DNA from: Acidimicrobiaceae bacterium
GTDB taxonomy: Bacteria; Actinomycetota; Acidimicrobiia; Acidimicrobiales; MedAcidi-G1
Direction: 5' to 3'
DNA length: 64,000 nt
Assembly: GCA_002729765.1 (NCBI GenBank)
Contig: PBYV01000068.1
Span: forward strand, 61,815-125,814
A model generated the notes under the pieces. The model had not been told where the DNA came from and searched no databases. It worked only from the letters and a program-made list of their open reading frames with translations. The position numbers and the translations under genes are program-made. Shown one piece after another: positions 40,113 to 51,176 of the stretch. Position 1 is the first letter of the stretch, and each line of letters begins with the position of its first letter.

Positions 40113-41920
40113 GGCGTTACATCCTCGTATGCGCTTACAAGATTGGCATAATCATCAATTTTTAATAATTCATCATGAGAACCAGAAGCGGAAACCCTTC
40201 CGTCATCAATAAAGATTACTCTCTCCGCTAGTCGAATTGTTGCTAGACGGTGGGCGATAACAACCAAAGAACAATTAGTTTCTTTTTTTATATTCTGTAA
40301 AATTTCCGCTTCAACTTTGGGATCCACTGCTGAGGTAGCGTCATCTAAAACCAATACGGAAGGCTTCCTCAACAGAGCACGTGCGATAGCTATGCGCTGA
40401 CGTTGTCCCCCTGACAGTGTTACACCACGTTCCCCGAGAATCGTTTCAATTCCTTGAGGCAATTCAGAAACAAAATTTTGAGCTGATGCAACTTGGAGTG
40501 CTGAATGAATATCTGAATCTGAAACGTTTCCATTTAATATCAAATTCTCACGGAGACTTGAAGCAAAAAGAAATGTCTCTTGGAAAACAGGGGCAATGTG
40601 ATCAGAAACAAAATCCGGTCCTAGTTCGCCAACATTTGCATTCCCTAAAGTTATGTTTCCTGATGTCGGTTCGGTCAAACCAGACATGAGCATTACAAGT
40701 GTGCTCTTGCCAGACCCTGTAGAGCCTACGAGAGCCACTGATTCACCTTCGCTGATCTTTTCTGAAAAGTCTTCTAAAACAGTTTGTCTAACCTGTTCAT
40801 CATTTTCAGTAGGGTACGAAAAACCAACTTTGTCAAAAATTACATCTACTGGTTTTTCGACTTTTCCTTCTTTAGAGTATTGAACTTTATCGATTGAAAA
40901 AATTTCATCTATTCGATCCATAGCTACTACTGACCGAGGCATCTCTTGAAACATGAAACCAAGTATTTGCACCGGAAGCGTAAGAATCATGAATAAAGCC
41001 ATTGCTTGAACAGTTTCGCCAACAGTTACTGAACCGTTGTCGACTAATAGAGCTCCAACCATTAATAAAATCAGAATTCCGAAATTCGGGAGATGATATA
41101 AAAGCGGAGAGAAAACCGACCTCTGCCATCCAATTTTCAACCGTTCTTCACGTAACCGTTCTGAGCTTTTAATCAATCGATCCAACTCTTGTTTTTGTCT
41201 CCCAATTGTCTTAACAACCATTATTCCGTCAAGACTTTCATGTGCTATTTCTGAAAGTTCCCCTATAAGCGCTTGGGCTCTGCTTGCGGGACCTTCAACA
41301 GCGCGAACAAAAAACCTTTGCAGTACTGCAAGTACAGGAAAAAGCAACAACGCAACAACAAAGAAAAAAGGATGAAGTATCAAAAGACTTATCAACGAAA
41401 CCAAAATTAGCGAAATCACAGATACTGAAAAAGCTAAAGGCATTAATACCGAAGTTGCTGTTTCTACATCAGTATCTACTCTCGCTAAAAGTTCTCCGGT
41501 GGATCTTGTCCAGTAATGAGCTCTTGGAGCGTCCAAAAGACTATCGATTATTCCAAGTCTCCAAGTCTGTTTGGTTTTCTCTACTGCCGTGAAGTTGAAA
41601 AACCTTCTCAGCATTACCGAAAAACCTCTTATAAGACCAACAATTACTATTGCGACGAACCCACCAAGAATTGTTCGTCCTTCTACGCCATCCCCGTCTA
41701 AACCTGGAATGATCACCTTGTCAGTGACACGACCTAAAACAATTGTGAAACTTACAACGACTAAAGAGAAGAGGTTGCCTGCTGAAATTCCTATGATGTG
41801 TGGTATCGGATGTGCTTTTATAGAACGAAAAACTAATCTAAACCAACGTTTCGCAACCCCATTTTCGTTGGAACCTTCTCCAACTTTTATGGTTGTACGT
41901 TCTGATTCAGAATCTGTCAA
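40109..41920 (-). CDS. ABC transporter, fused permease/ATPase (start suggested at TTG 41920)
   Basis: [48 protein letters not shown]; 4-nt overlap with partner; listed ORF start at 42019 lies deep inside icd. Confidence 0.88.
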   Translation of the reverse strand: MTDSESERTTIKVGEGSNENGVAKRWFRLVFRSIKAHPIPHIIGISAGNLFSLVVVSFTIVLGRVTDKVIIPGLDGDGVEGRTILGGFVAIVIVGLIRGFSVMLRRFFNFTAVEKTKQTWRLGIIDSLLDAPRAHYWTRSTGELLARVDTDVETATSVLMPLAFSVSVISLILVSLISLLILHPFFFVVALLLFPVLAVLQRFFVRAVEGPASRAQALIGELSEIAHESLDGIMVVKTIGRQKQELDRLIKSSERLREERLKIGWQRSVFSPLLYHLPNFGILILLMVGALLVDNGSVTVGETVQAMALFMILTLPVQILGFMFQEMPRSVVAMDRIDEIFSIDKVQYSKEGKVEKPVDVIFDKVGFSYPTENDEQVRQTVLEDFSEKISEGESVALVGSTGSGKSTLVMLMSGLTEPTSGNITLGNANVGELGPDFVSDHIAPVFQETFLFASSLRENLILNGNVSDSDIHSALQVASAQNFVSELPQGIETILGERGVTLSGGQRQRIAIARALLRKPSVLVLDDATSAVDPKVEAEILQNIKKETNCSLVVIAHRLATIRLAERVIFIDDGRVSASGSHDELLKIDDYANLVSAYEDVTP

Positions 41921-43103
41921 CAATTGCTTGCGCGAATTCTGAACACTTAACTTCTGTTGCACCTTCCATTTGACGTGCAAAATCATAAGTAACAACTTTG
42001 TCAGCAATTGTTGCTTCAAGAGCTTTGACTATGTCATCTGCTACTTCTCTCCAACCAATGTGTTCAAACATTAGAACTCCCGAAAGAAGAACAGAAGAGG
42101 GATTGACTTTGTCTTGGCCAGCATATTTCGGAGCTGTTCCATGAGTTGCTTCAAAAATTCCATGGCCTGTTACATAATTTGCATTAGCTCCGGGAGCTAT
42201 ACCAATTCCACCTACCTGTGCTGCTAAAGCATCGGACAGATAGTCGCCATTGAGATTCATTGTAGCTATGACATCAAATTCATCGGGTCGTGTAAGTACT
42301 TGTTGCAAGGCAATGTCTGCGATTGCATCTTGAACAAGAATTTTATCTCCAGAGTCCCCACCACAATCTTCCCAAGCAACTGCTTGATCACTAAATTCTT
42401 CTTTGACGAGTTCATAACCCCATTTTTGAAAAGCACCTTCTGTGAATTTCATAATGTTTCCTTTATGAACCCAGTGGACTCTATTTCGTCCTCTATCTAC
42501 CGCATACTGAAGCGCTGCTCTTTGAAGTCGTTGCGAACCTGTCTTAGATACTGGTTTTATTCCAATCCCGGAATCTTCCCTAATTTCCCAACCGAAATTC
42601 TCAGACAACAACTCTCTTAACCTTTTAGCTTCTGGGGAGAATGCTTCAACTTCAAGACCTGCATAAATATCCTCAGTGTTTTCTCTAAAAATAACCATGT
42701 CTACCAAATGAGGCGCTTTAACTGGTGAAGGCACACCTGGGAACCATCTAACTGGTCTTAAACAAACATACAAATCAAGGATTTGTCGCAAAGCTACGTT
42801 CAAACTTCTGAAACCACCTCCAATAGGGGTCGTTAATGGTCCTTTTATACCAATTAGATATTCATTAAAGACATCAATCGTCTCTTGAGGAAGCCATTCA
42901 CCTGTTTCGTCATAAGCTTTTTGCCCAGCAAGAACCTCCATCCATTCAACTTTTCGTCCATGCCTAGCAGCTGCTGCATCCAACACATGCCTTGCAGCCG
43001 GCCAGATATCAACTCCGGTTCCGTCACCTTCGATGAAAGGGATAATTGGTTCATCTGGTACTTCTAGGGTTCCATTTGAACCCATCTTTATTTTTTCAGC
43101 CAT
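41907..43103 (-). CDS. icd: NADP-dependent isocitrate dehydrogenase
   Basis: [43 protein letters not shown]. Confidence 0.95.
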   Translation of the reverse strand: MAEKIKMGSNGTLEVPDEPIIPFIEGDGTGVDIWPAARHVLDAAAARHGRKVEWMEVLAGQKAYDETGEWLPQETIDVFNEYLIGIKGPLTTPIGGGFRSLNVALRQILDLYVCLRPVRWFPGVPSPVKAPHLVDMVIFRENTEDIYAGLEVEAFSPEAKRLRELLSENFGWEIREDSGIGIKPVSKTGSQRLQRAALQYAVDRGRNRVHWVHKGNIMKFTEGAFQKWGYELVKEEFSDQAVAWEDCGGDSGDKILVQDAIADIALQQVLTRPDEFDVIATMNLNGDYLSDALAAQVGGIGIAPGANANYVTGHGIFEATHGTAPKYAGQDKVNPSSVLLSGVLMFEHIGWREVADDIVKALEATIADKVVTYDFARQMEGATEVKCSEFAQAIVDRF

Positions 43104-43165
43104 ACATTGACCTTATCGAGGTCGACGGCTTCTTTGGAATCTAAAGAGTTGTAATTAAAAAAAAT

Positions 43166-44023
43166 TTAGAGAATTTTTCGTTCTGCCGCTTCTACTGTGT
43201 TACGAAGCAACATGGCAACTGTAGTTGGTCCCACACCGCCAAGTCGTGGAGTTATCCAAGATGCTACTTCCCCAACAGACTCATCTACATCAGGAAGCAA
43301 TTTTTTACCTTCCCATGAGATTCCTCCACTGATGACAACAGAACCAGGTCTAACCATTTCAGGAGTAACGAAAGAAGGAATTCCTACTGCAGCAATAACA
43401 ATATCTGCTTTACTCGTAATTTCTGAAAGATTAGGAACTGCTGAATGGACAACGGTTACTGCAGCGTTAGCACCTTCCTCTTTTGAAGACATTAACAAAG
43501 CCATTGGACGACCAAGCGTAGGTCCTCTTCCAACTACTACTACATGTTTTCCAGCCGTCTGAATCCCATAGTGAACAAGTATTGCCTGTATACCAGCTGG
43601 CGTACATGGAACTGGACCTTCTTCTTGAAGTACTAATTTACCTAAGTTAACCGGATGAAGACCATCAGCATCCTTCTCAGGATTCATTAATGATAAGGCA
43701 GTATTGAAATCAAATCCGTCTGCAACTGGATGTTGAATGATGTAAGCGTGAACTTCTGGATCGTTGTTGAAATTATCTACAGCTTCAAGCAGGGCAGTCG
43801 GAGAAGCATTACTAGAAATCTCTATGTGTTGTGATGTGAGACCGACCTCTTCACAGGTTTCGTGTTTTTTCCTTACATAACCTGCACTTGCAGAATCTTC
43901 GCCAACAAGTATTGTTCCCAATCCAGGTTTAATTCCTTTTTCTATTAGTGAACGAGTACGTATTTTTACGTCATCTAAAACTGAATCCGCAACCGGTGCT
44001 CCTGCTAATAATTGTGCTGCCAT
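43166..44023 (-). CDS. folD: Methylenetetrahydrofolate dehydrogenase/cyclohydrolase
   Basis: GLGTILVGEDSASAGYVRKKHETCEEVG; VVVVGRGPTLGRPMALLM; GGVGPTTVAMLLRNT. Confidence 0.95.
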   Translation of the reverse strand: MAAQLLAGAPVADSVLDDVKIRTRSLIEKGIKPGLGTILVGEDSASAGYVRKKHETCEEVGLTSQHIEISSNASPTALLEAVDNFNNDPEVHAYIIQHPVADGFDFNTALSLMNPEKDADGLHPVNLGKLVLQEEGPVPCTPAGIQAILVHYGIQTAGKHVVVVGRGPTLGRPMALLMSSKEEGANAAVTVVHSAVPNLSEITSKADIVIAAVGIPSFVTPEMVRPGSVVISGGISWEGKKLLPDVDESVGEVASWITPRLGGVGPTTVAMLLRNTVEAAERKIL

Positions 44024-44056
44024 TTGGTGAACGATACCTGATTAAAAGCAATCCTC

Positions 44057-45586
44057 CTAGTGCCGGAAATGACGAATACCAGTAAATACCATTGTGAGGT
44101 TCGCTTCATTTGCTGCCTCAATTACTTCATCATCCCTTACTGACCCACCTGGTTGTATAACTGCACTAGCTAAAGCATCAATCGCCGCATCTAAACCATC
44201 TCTAAAAGGGAAAAAAGCATCACTAGCGCATGCACCACCTGCAGCCCTACCTGCTGCCTTTTCAGTTGCTATTCTCGCAGCGTCTCTTCTATTAGGTTGG
44301 CCAACCCCGATTCCAACTGCTTGTCTGTTTTTCGACAGAACTATTCCATTTGATGAAACACTGGCAACTACTTTCCATGCAAATTTAAGATCAATCCATT
44401 CAGATTCATTTGGCTGCCTTTCAGTTACAACTTCCCATTCAGAAGGGTCACCCAAATGAGTATCAGAGGTTTGCACTAATAAACCACCATCAACATTTCG
44501 ATAATCAAATTTGTAACTCGTAGGCGATCTAGCTTCTATGATTCTCAAATTCGCATTTTCTTTAAGCTTTTTAACCGCTTCGTCTTCATACGATGGGGCT
44601 ATCACCACTTCGGTAAAAATCTCACTTAGCTGCTTGCTGACTTCAGTAGTCACTGGGCGATTGAAAGCAACTATTCCACCAAATGCTGATACTGGATCAC
44701 ATTCATGTGCTGCTTTGTATGCTTCTTCGATTGTTTTCGCACTAGCGACTCCACAAGGATTAGCATGTTTTACAACTACTGCAGATGGCTCATCAACGAA
44801 TTGGTCAACCATCCTCCAAGCTGCTTCAGTATCAAAAATGTTTAAGTATGACATTGGTTTTCCACTATGGATAATCGCCTCGTCCCACCAACTTGATGCA
44901 TTTGTGAAGCGGTACCTGGCTCCAACTTGATGAGGGTTTTCTCCGTATCTGAGTTCTCCTGTTTTTTCAATTGATAAATGGAAACTCTTAGGTAATTCTT
45001 CTTGTCCGTCGTCAAACCATGAAACTATCTCTGAGTCGTATCCTGCAGTGTGAGCAAAAGCATCTCTGGCTAAATCTCGTCGGGTTTTTGCTGTGAGGCT
45101 TCCTTCTTGTCGTATTTCATCAATTACGTATTCATATTTTGAAGGATCTACAACCACCCCAACTGAGTCAAAGTTTTTCGCCGCTGCTCTGACCATTGTT
45201 GGACCGCCTATATCTATTAGTTCAATCCCTGGGTCTTTTGTAAATGGATAAAGATTTACGACCACCAAATCGATGGGTTTGATTCCTCTATTTTCTAGTT
45301 CGTTAAGATGCTCTTGATTTGAACGGTCTGCCAAAATTCCACCATGAATCTTTGGATGAAGAGTTTTCACACGGCCATCAAGCATTTCTTGTGCTCCTGT
45401 GACATCTGAAACTTCAGTTACATTCAATCCAGATTCAAGCAAGTGACTTGCTGTTCCACCAGATGAAATTATTTCCCATCCAAGATCAACTAGGTTTCTC
45501 GCAAAATCAACTATTCCAGTCTTGTCATAGACAGACAACAAAGCACGGGACGGACTCAAGTTTTCTCCTTTATGCCAGCGAACCAA
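44057..45586 (-). CDS. purH: Bifunctional AICAR formyltransferase/IMP cyclohydrolase
   Basis: ALLSVYDKTGIVDFARNLVDLGWEIISSGGTA; LRYGENPHQ; VVKHANPCGVA; KAAGRAAGGACASDAFFPFRDG. Confidence 0.96.
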   Translation of the reverse strand: MVRWHKGENLSPSRALLSVYDKTGIVDFARNLVDLGWEIISSGGTASHLLESGLNVTEVSDVTGAQEMLDGRVKTLHPKIHGGILADRSNQEHLNELENRGIKPIDLVVVNLYPFTKDPGIELIDIGGPTMVRAAAKNFDSVGVVVDPSKYEYVIDEIRQEGSLTAKTRRDLARDAFAHTAGYDSEIVSWFDDGQEELPKSFHLSIEKTGELRYGENPHQVGARYRFTNASSWWDEAIIHSGKPMSYLNIFDTEAAWRMVDQFVDEPSAVVVKHANPCGVASAKTIEEAYKAAHECDPVSAFGGIVAFNRPVTTEVSKQLSEIFTEVVIAPSYEDEAVKKLKENANLRIIEARSPTSYKFDYRNVDGGLLVQTSDTHLGDPSEWEVVTERQPNESEWIDLKFAWKVVASVSSNGIVLSKNRQAVGIGVGQPNRRDAARIATEKAAGRAAGGACASDAFFPFRDGLDAAIDALASAVIQPGGSVRDDEVIEAANEANLTMVFTGIRHFRH

Positions 45587-46140
45587 TCTGGTTCATTCAT
45601 AATTCTTTTAATTACACTCACATACAATTTGCGTTCTACTATTTTTATTCTCTCATGCAAACTAGCCGTATTATCTCCTTCAAGAATAGGCACAGTTTCT
45701 TGGGCCAAAATAGGACCTGAATCAACTTCGAGTGTTGCTTGGTGAATGGTGCACCCTGTTTCTTCAACTCCTGCAATGATCGCTTCTTCCACTGCGTTCC
45801 AACCCGGAAAAGCAGGAAGCAACGAAGGGTGTGTATTTAGTACTTTTTCTGCATAAGCGTCATAAATCGGTTTTTCAAGAATTGTTCCGAACCCAGCCAT
45901 TGCTATTAATTCAATTTCGGCTACTTCTAATTTCCTAACTAATTGATTCGTATATGAGACTCGATCAAATTTTTCACCAAAGTCTGAACGTTCAATGAGT
46001 TCTACATTTAGACCTCTGTCTAATGCCCGTTGTATCGCTTCACATTCTCTATCGGCAACTACCAAAGAAATCTCTATACCTGAATGAGAGATGGCTTCGA
46101 GGATGCTCCCTGTTCCGGAGACTAAAACAGCCAAACGCAT
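45556..46140 (-). CDS. purN: Phosphoribosylglycinamide formyltransferase
   Basis: RLAVLVSGTGSILEAI; NTHPSLLPAFPGWNAVEEAI. Confidence 0.93.
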   Translation of the reverse strand: MRLAVLVSGTGSILEAISHSGIEISLVVADRECEAIQRALDRGLNVELIERSDFGEKFDRVSYTNQLVRKLEVAEIELIAMAGFGTILEKPIYDAYAEKVLNTHPSLLPAFPGWNAVEEAIIAGVEETGCTIHQATLEVDSGPILAQETVPILEGDNTASLHERIKIVERKLYVSVIKRIMNEPDWFAGIKEKT

Positions 46141-46164
46141 AGAACGACCGTACCATTTGAATCT

Positions 46165-47049
46165 TTAAAACTGGGAAACAATCTCTGCCATTAAGTCACC
46201 TGCTTCAGTTGGGTTGTTTCCAACTTTAACACCGGCTTCTTCAAGGGCTTCCATTTTCGCTTTAGCGGTGCCCTTACCTCCTGAAACTATCGCTCCTGCA
46301 TGTCCCATTTTTTTACCCGGTGGTGCTGTTACTCCCGCTATATAAGCAGAAATAGGTTTAGTCATGTTATTAGAAATAAATTCTGCAGCTTCTTCTTCGG
46401 CACTTCCTCCAATCTCACCTATCATCATGACTGCTTTGGTCTCTGGGTCAGCTTCGAAAGCGGCTAAGCAGTCGATAAATGAAGTTCCTGGAACTGGGTC
46501 ACCACCGATTCCAACACAAGTTGTGCAACCTATACCTTTCTCTTTCAGTTCATGTAAAGCCTGATATGTAAGTGTCCCAGATCTACTTACAATCCCTACA
46601 GGCCCACCAGGAAGAGCTATATGACCTGCGGTGATACCAATGTTGCATTCTCCTGGCGATATGATCCCTGGGCAATTAGGACCCAACAGTTGAACATTAG
46701 GGAAGTCTTTACGAAGTTGGTTATAGAAGAGAGCCTCGTCGTGTGCTGGGACTCCTTCCGTTATTGCAACAATGAAATCGACTCCACCTTGGGCGGCTTC
46801 GAGTACAGCACTTCTTACTCCTGGAGCAGGAATGAAAATACATGATGCTGTTGCGCCTGTTTCTCCAACGGCTTCAGCCACACTTGCAAAGATTGGAATT
46901 CCTTCAACATCTGTCCCAGCTTTTTTTGGATTTGTGCCAGCTACAACTTTTGTTCCATAGTCCCTGTTTAATAATCCGTAATATTTGCCCTGACTTCCTG
47001 TTAGACCCTGATAAATAACTTTTGTTTCTGAATTTACAAAAATACTCAT
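46165..47049 (-). CDS. sucD: Succinyl-CoA ligase alpha subunit
   Basis: VIYQGLTGSQGKYYGL; LLGPNCPGIISPGECNIGI; GKKMGHAGAIVSGGKGTA. Confidence 0.96.
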   Translation of the reverse strand: MSIFVNSETKVIYQGLTGSQGKYYGLLNRDYGTKVVAGTNPKKAGTDVEGIPIFASVAEAVGETGATASCIFIPAPGVRSAVLEAAQGGVDFIVAITEGVPAHDEALFYNQLRKDFPNVQLLGPNCPGIISPGECNIGITAGHIALPGGPVGIVSRSGTLTYQALHELKEKGIGCTTCVGIGGDPVPGTSFIDCLAAFEADPETKAVMMIGEIGGSAEEEAAEFISNNMTKPISAYIAGVTAPPGKKMGHAGAIVSGGKGTAKAKMEALEEAGVKVGNNPTEAGDLMAEIVSQF

Positions 47050-48200
47050 TAATTATTCATTCCTTTCGCTAAAGCAACTGCCTGTTCAGCTCCATCTAGC
47101 ATTGTGGGTGCTACTTGCAGTGTTTGTGATAAGTGTGGTTCAAGAATTGCCCGACCTTCATCTGCATTTGTCCCATCGAGTCTGATTACAATCGGGGAAC
47201 GCATTTCTACTCTGTCTAATGCATCGATTATTCCATTGGCTATTTCTTCACCTCTAGTGATACCACCAAAAATATTAATGAAAATAGATCTGACGTCTGG
47301 ATCATTATTGATTACTTCTAAGGCTGCGGTCATCACATCAGCGTTTGCGCCTCCGCCAATATCTAAGAAATTTGCTGGACGACCACCTACTTGGTTAACA
47401 ACATCAACAGTGGACATTGCTAAACCTGCACCGTTAGCAATGACACCAACTTCTCCTTCTAATCCGACGTACTGCAAACCCTTTGAGTGAGCCGCCATTT
47501 CACGCTCATCTCTGGTTTGCGTTTGATCAAAATCTACATAATTTTCATGTCTAAAAACTGAATTACTATCCAAAGTCACCTTCGCGTCTAGGACATGAAC
47601 CTTTCCATCTTCTGTCAGAATCAACGGATTGATTTCAACCAGATCTGCATCTCCATCTACATAAGCCTCATAAAGTTTTAAAAGGATCTCTACTGCGCCC
47701 TCAATCGCTTGTTCAGGTAAAGCCGCTTCTTTCACCCAATTCCTGCAATTTCCTTCAGAAAGTCCTTCTACAGGATCCACCCAGATTCTGGCTATTGCTT
47801 CAGGGTTTTCTTCAGCAACCGTTTCTATTTCTACGCCCCCTTCGGCTGAAAGCATTCCCAGATGCTTTTTTGCAGATCGATCTAAAGTAAATGAGGCATA
47901 GTACTCTTCTGCTATATCTGAAGCCTTTTCTATCCAAAGACGTTCAACTATGTGCCCGTTAATATCAAGCCCGAGAATATTTTCAGCATGCTCTGACACT
48001 TCATCAATGCTTGCTGCAAATTTAACCCCGCCTGCTTTACCCCTTCCTCCGGTATGAACTTGAGCTTTTACCATTACTGGACATCCCAAGTTCTCAGCTG
48101 CTGTCACTGCCTCTTCAGTCGTAAGTGCTAATTCACCTGGTGAAACAGGCATTCCGTATTCGGCAAAAAATTCTTTGCCTTGATACTCAAAAAGATCCAT
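47049..48200 (-). CDS. sucC: Succinyl-CoA ligase beta subunit
   Basis: MDLFEYQGKEFFAEYGMPV; VHTGGRGKAGGVKFA; NIFGGITRGEEIANGI. Confidence 0.96.
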   Translation of the reverse strand: MDLFEYQGKEFFAEYGMPVSPGELALTTEEAVTAAENLGCPVMVKAQVHTGGRGKAGGVKFAASIDEVSEHAENILGLDINGHIVERLWIEKASDIAEEYYASFTLDRSAKKHLGMLSAEGGVEIETVAEENPEAIARIWVDPVEGLSEGNCRNWVKEAALPEQAIEGAVEILLKLYEAYVDGDADLVEINPLILTEDGKVHVLDAKVTLDSNSVFRHENYVDFDQTQTRDEREMAAHSKGLQYVGLEGEVGVIANGAGLAMSTVDVVNQVGGRPANFLDIGGGANADVMTAALEVINNDPDVRSIFINIFGGITRGEEIANGIIDALDRVEMRSPIVIRLDGTNADEGRAILEPHLSQTLQVAPTMLDGAEQAVALAKGMNN

Positions 48201-48316
48201 TTATTTAAGCTCCTGTATATTTCCAAAAGTAGTTAATTCATTATTATTTAGTGCAATAGCAAACGGCCGCGATACTAGGCAAAGTAACGAGAAGACCCAA
48301 ACCAGAGAAGGAAAAA

Positions 48317-48796
48317 TTGGCAAGAGCTCACGGAGTCCGTGTAAACGTCGTAAAGGCAACTGTTGTAGGTGTTGCTGGAATTGTTGTTGCTCTAGCATGC
48401 TTATTTATCCTTCTTTCAATTTCAAAATCTTCAGATTCAATAGAAATTCGTTTAGGTGACGATGATTTTCGCGGAATTAATGCGACTAATCTTGCTAATG
48501 AAATCTCTTCGAACGGTCCTGTTCTTTTCCCTGACCTAGTAGGTCGTAATAGACCTATTTGGATCACTCACGCTGGCAACAACCCACAAACAGATTGGTT
48601 TGCATTTCTAGCTCAAATACCTGAACAAGCTGACTCTTGCATAGCGCAATGGGATTCCGATAATTCCAACTTTTTTAATTTATGTAATTCAAAAAATAAA
48701 TTCCCTCCGGATGGTACTGGCCTTGAACAACTTACATGGCAAGTTGTTCAAGGGGAATTAAGAGTAGTAATAAATACAGAAAAAAAGAATAACTAA
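48317..48796 (+). CDS. Hypothetical membrane-anchored protein
   Basis: TTG start; N-terminal TM VVGVAGIVVALACLFILLSI. Confidence 0.55.
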   Translation: MARAHGVRVNVVKATVVGVAGIVVALACLFILLSISKSSDSIEIRLGDDDFRGINATNLANEISSNGPVLFPDLVGRNRPIWITHAGNNPQTDWFAFLAQIPEQADSCIAQWDSDNSNFFNLCNSKNKFPPDGTGLEQLTWQVVQGELRVVINTEKKNN

Positions 48797-48797
48797 T

Positions 48798-49511
48798 ATG
48801 ACAAAAAAGCTTTATTTAAATGATGCGGAACTCAGATCTTTTGAGGCAGTCGTGACAGATGTAGATGATTCAAGGATTGAACTAGACCAAACAGCTTTTT
48901 ATGCAACTAGTGGAGGTCAACCTCATGACACTGGTCATTTATTATGGGAACATGGCGCAGCTTCCGTCATTGATGTAAGAACCGTCGGCCACCAAATCTG
49001 GCATGCCTTAGCTGGACCAATACCTATAAAAGGGACACGCATTTCAGGTGAAGTTGATGAAGAAAGAAGACGCCAAATGATGCGAACTCATACTGCAATG
49101 CACATACTCTGCGGTGTCATGTGGAAAAAATGGAAACGTGTTGTAACTGGGGGAAACATGGACGCATTATCTGGGAGAATGGATTTCGAAATGGATGAAA
49201 TGTCAACAGATTTTGGAACAGAGATCGAATATTTATGCAATAAAGAAATCGCTGCGGATAGACATATTGAAGTTTCTTTTTTAGCTCGAGAAGATGCTGT
49301 ACTCGATCGTGATCTGATTAGAACAAAAGTCAATCTGGTCCCCGAGTCTGTTAAAGAAATAAGAATTGTCGATATTGTTGGTCTAGACAAACAAGCCGAT
49401 GGCGGCACTCATGTTTCATCTACCTCGCAAGTGGGGAGGATGGAAGTTGTAAAAACTGAATCAAAAGGAAAAGGATTCAAAAGAATACGTTTTGTAGTGC
49501 ACGATGAATGA
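48798..49511 (+). CDS. Alanyl-tRNA editing protein, AlaX-like
   Basis: FYATSGGQPHDTGHL; RTHTAMHILCGVMW; QADGGTHVSSTSQVG. Confidence 0.88.
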   Translation: MTKKLYLNDAELRSFEAVVTDVDDSRIELDQTAFYATSGGQPHDTGHLLWEHGAASVIDVRTVGHQIWHALAGPIPIKGTRISGEVDEERRRQMMRTHTAMHILCGVMWKKWKRVVTGGNMDALSGRMDFEMDEMSTDFGTEIEYLCNKEIAADRHIEVSFLAREDAVLDRDLIRTKVNLVPESVKEIRIVDIVGLDKQADGGTHVSSTSQVGRMEVVKTESKGKGFKRIRFVVHDE

Positions 49512-49520
49512 AAGGCAACT

Positions 49521-51176
49521 ATGAATGAACGATGGATAACAGATTGGATACCAAGTAAACGTTTCCCTATGTATACAAGGTCAAATGTTGGTGAAATTAT
49601 GCCCAACCCATGTAGTCCGCTTGGGTGGGATCTAGTTTGGGGAACTGGTGTTGCTTTCGGTTGGATGGATGGTCATTTTAGGTGGGGGTCTTCTGCGTCT
49701 GATGAAATAAACCATGACAAACCTGATTTCATTGGGTGTTTCGGAGGTTACGTGTACCTCAATATGTCATTGATTCGACTAGTAGGGGAACGTAGTCCTG
49801 GATTGTCTGCTCAACAAATGGATGACATCTTGTTAGGTTCTCATCCTGATGTGATTCCTCATGCTCCTCATCCTGATGATGATCGACCCGAATTGGAAGA
49901 AAAGATAGAGGCCACAATGGGTTGGATTATGACAGTAAATGAAGAACCTCAGGAACTTATGGAGGATAGAAAAAAAGTTCTTGATCTTCGAGATGGCAGA
50001 CCAGATCTAAACACAATTTCAAACAAAGATTTACTGGATAGAGCTCGCTCTATCACTTCATATATTCGTGAGTTTTTCGAGCCTTACTACGTTTATGGAA
50101 CTGCATCAGCAGTAGGACCAGGATTGCTTGGACAAATCTGCGCTGAAATAGACCCAAGTTTATCTGGGCGACTTATTTCTGGTCTTGATGGAATTGACTC
50201 TGTTCCAATGACAGAAGATATCTGGGAACTCAGTCGCCTTGAAGAAACTTCTCCGGAATTCTTGGAAGGTTTTAAATCTTTTCTTAAGGAACATGGCTGT
50301 CGCGGACCAGGTGAATGGGACGCAGGAAATCCCACTTGGGAAGTTGATTCAAATCCAGTCACTGCAGCTATTAATGCAATGAGGAAAGTTGATGAAGATT
50401 TTTCACCATCTTCGAAACAAGCACAAGCCACTGCAGACCGTTTAGCTGCTGAAGAACAAGCACGTGAAGCTTTAGCCGGTAACGATGAAGCACTGGAATT
50501 GCTTGAAACAGGTTTAAGAGTCTCCAAAATCTTTGTGCCGACACGAGAACGAACAAAACTGACTCAGATGATGGCTATCCACGAAGTCAGATTACCTATC
50601 TACGAATTAGGGAATCGAATGACCAACGAAGGCTATTTAAAGGAACCAAATGATATTTTCCTTCTTTTAGATGACGAACTCGACGATTTTCTTGAAGATC
50701 CAGCTTCTTTTAGTAAAACTATTTTACAGAGACGGAAAGATTTCGAATTGCTCTCTTCACTTGAAGAGCCCTTCATTGTAAATGGTGAGGTTTCGCCGAT
50801 TTCTGAATGGACTCAAAAAACTAGTTCAGTTGAACCTGTTCAAGTTGGTGAAGTTCTAACTGGACTTTCAGGTTGCCCTGGTGAAATAACTGGTAGGGCG
50901 AGAGTAATAACTGATCCTGGAGATCCACGCGGACTAGAACAAGGTGAGATTCTGGTAGCTCCAATTACAGATCCAGCTTGGACACCACTTTTTATTCCTG
51001 CCGGTGGAGTAGTTGTTGATGTAGGAGCTCCTATGAGTCATTCAGTAATTGTCAGTAGAGAATTTGGTATTCCTTGTGTAGTTAGCGTTCATCAGGCAGC
51101 TGAAAGAATACCGGATGGAGCTTTAATTCAAGTAGATGGCAATAATGGCACTGTGACTATTATTGAGCTTCCTTAA
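49521..51176 (+). CDS. PEP-utilizer/rifampin-phosphotransferase-like protein lacking an N-terminal ATP-grasp domain
   Basis: FPMYTRSNVGEIMPNPCSPLGWDLVW start region; C-terminal GGVVVDVGAPMSHSVIVSREFGIPCVVSV phosphohistidine domain. Confidence 0.82.
   Translation: MNERWITDWIPSKRFPMYTRSNVGEIMPNPCSPLGWDLVWGTGVAFGWMDGHFRWGSSASDEINHDKPDFIGCFGGYVYLNMSLIRLVGERSPGLSAQQMDDILLGSHPDVIPHAPHPDDDRPELEEKIEATMGWIMTVNEEPQELMEDRKKVLDLRDGRPDLNTISNKDLLDRARSITSYIREFFEPYYVYGTASAVGPGLLGQICAEIDPSLSGRLISGLDGIDSVPMTEDIWELSRLEETSPEFLEGFKSFLKEHGCRGPGEWDAGNPTWEVDSNPVTAAINAMRKVDEDFSPSSKQAQATADRLAAEEQAREALAGNDEALELLETGLRVSKIFVPTRERTKLTQMMAIHEVRLPIYELGNRMTNEGYLKEPNDIFLLLDDELDDFLEDPASFSKTILQRRKDFELLSSLEEPFIVNGEVSPISEWTQKTSSVEPVQVGEVLTGLSGCPGEITGRARVITDPGDPRGLEQGEILVAPITDPAWTPLFIPAGGVVVDVGAPMSHSVIVSREFGIPCVVSVHQAAERIPDGALIQVDGNNGTVTIIELP

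Noticed and set aside
38286-41920. Two ABC genes as a novel system
   Set aside because: Standard heterodimeric exporter pair with canonical motifs.
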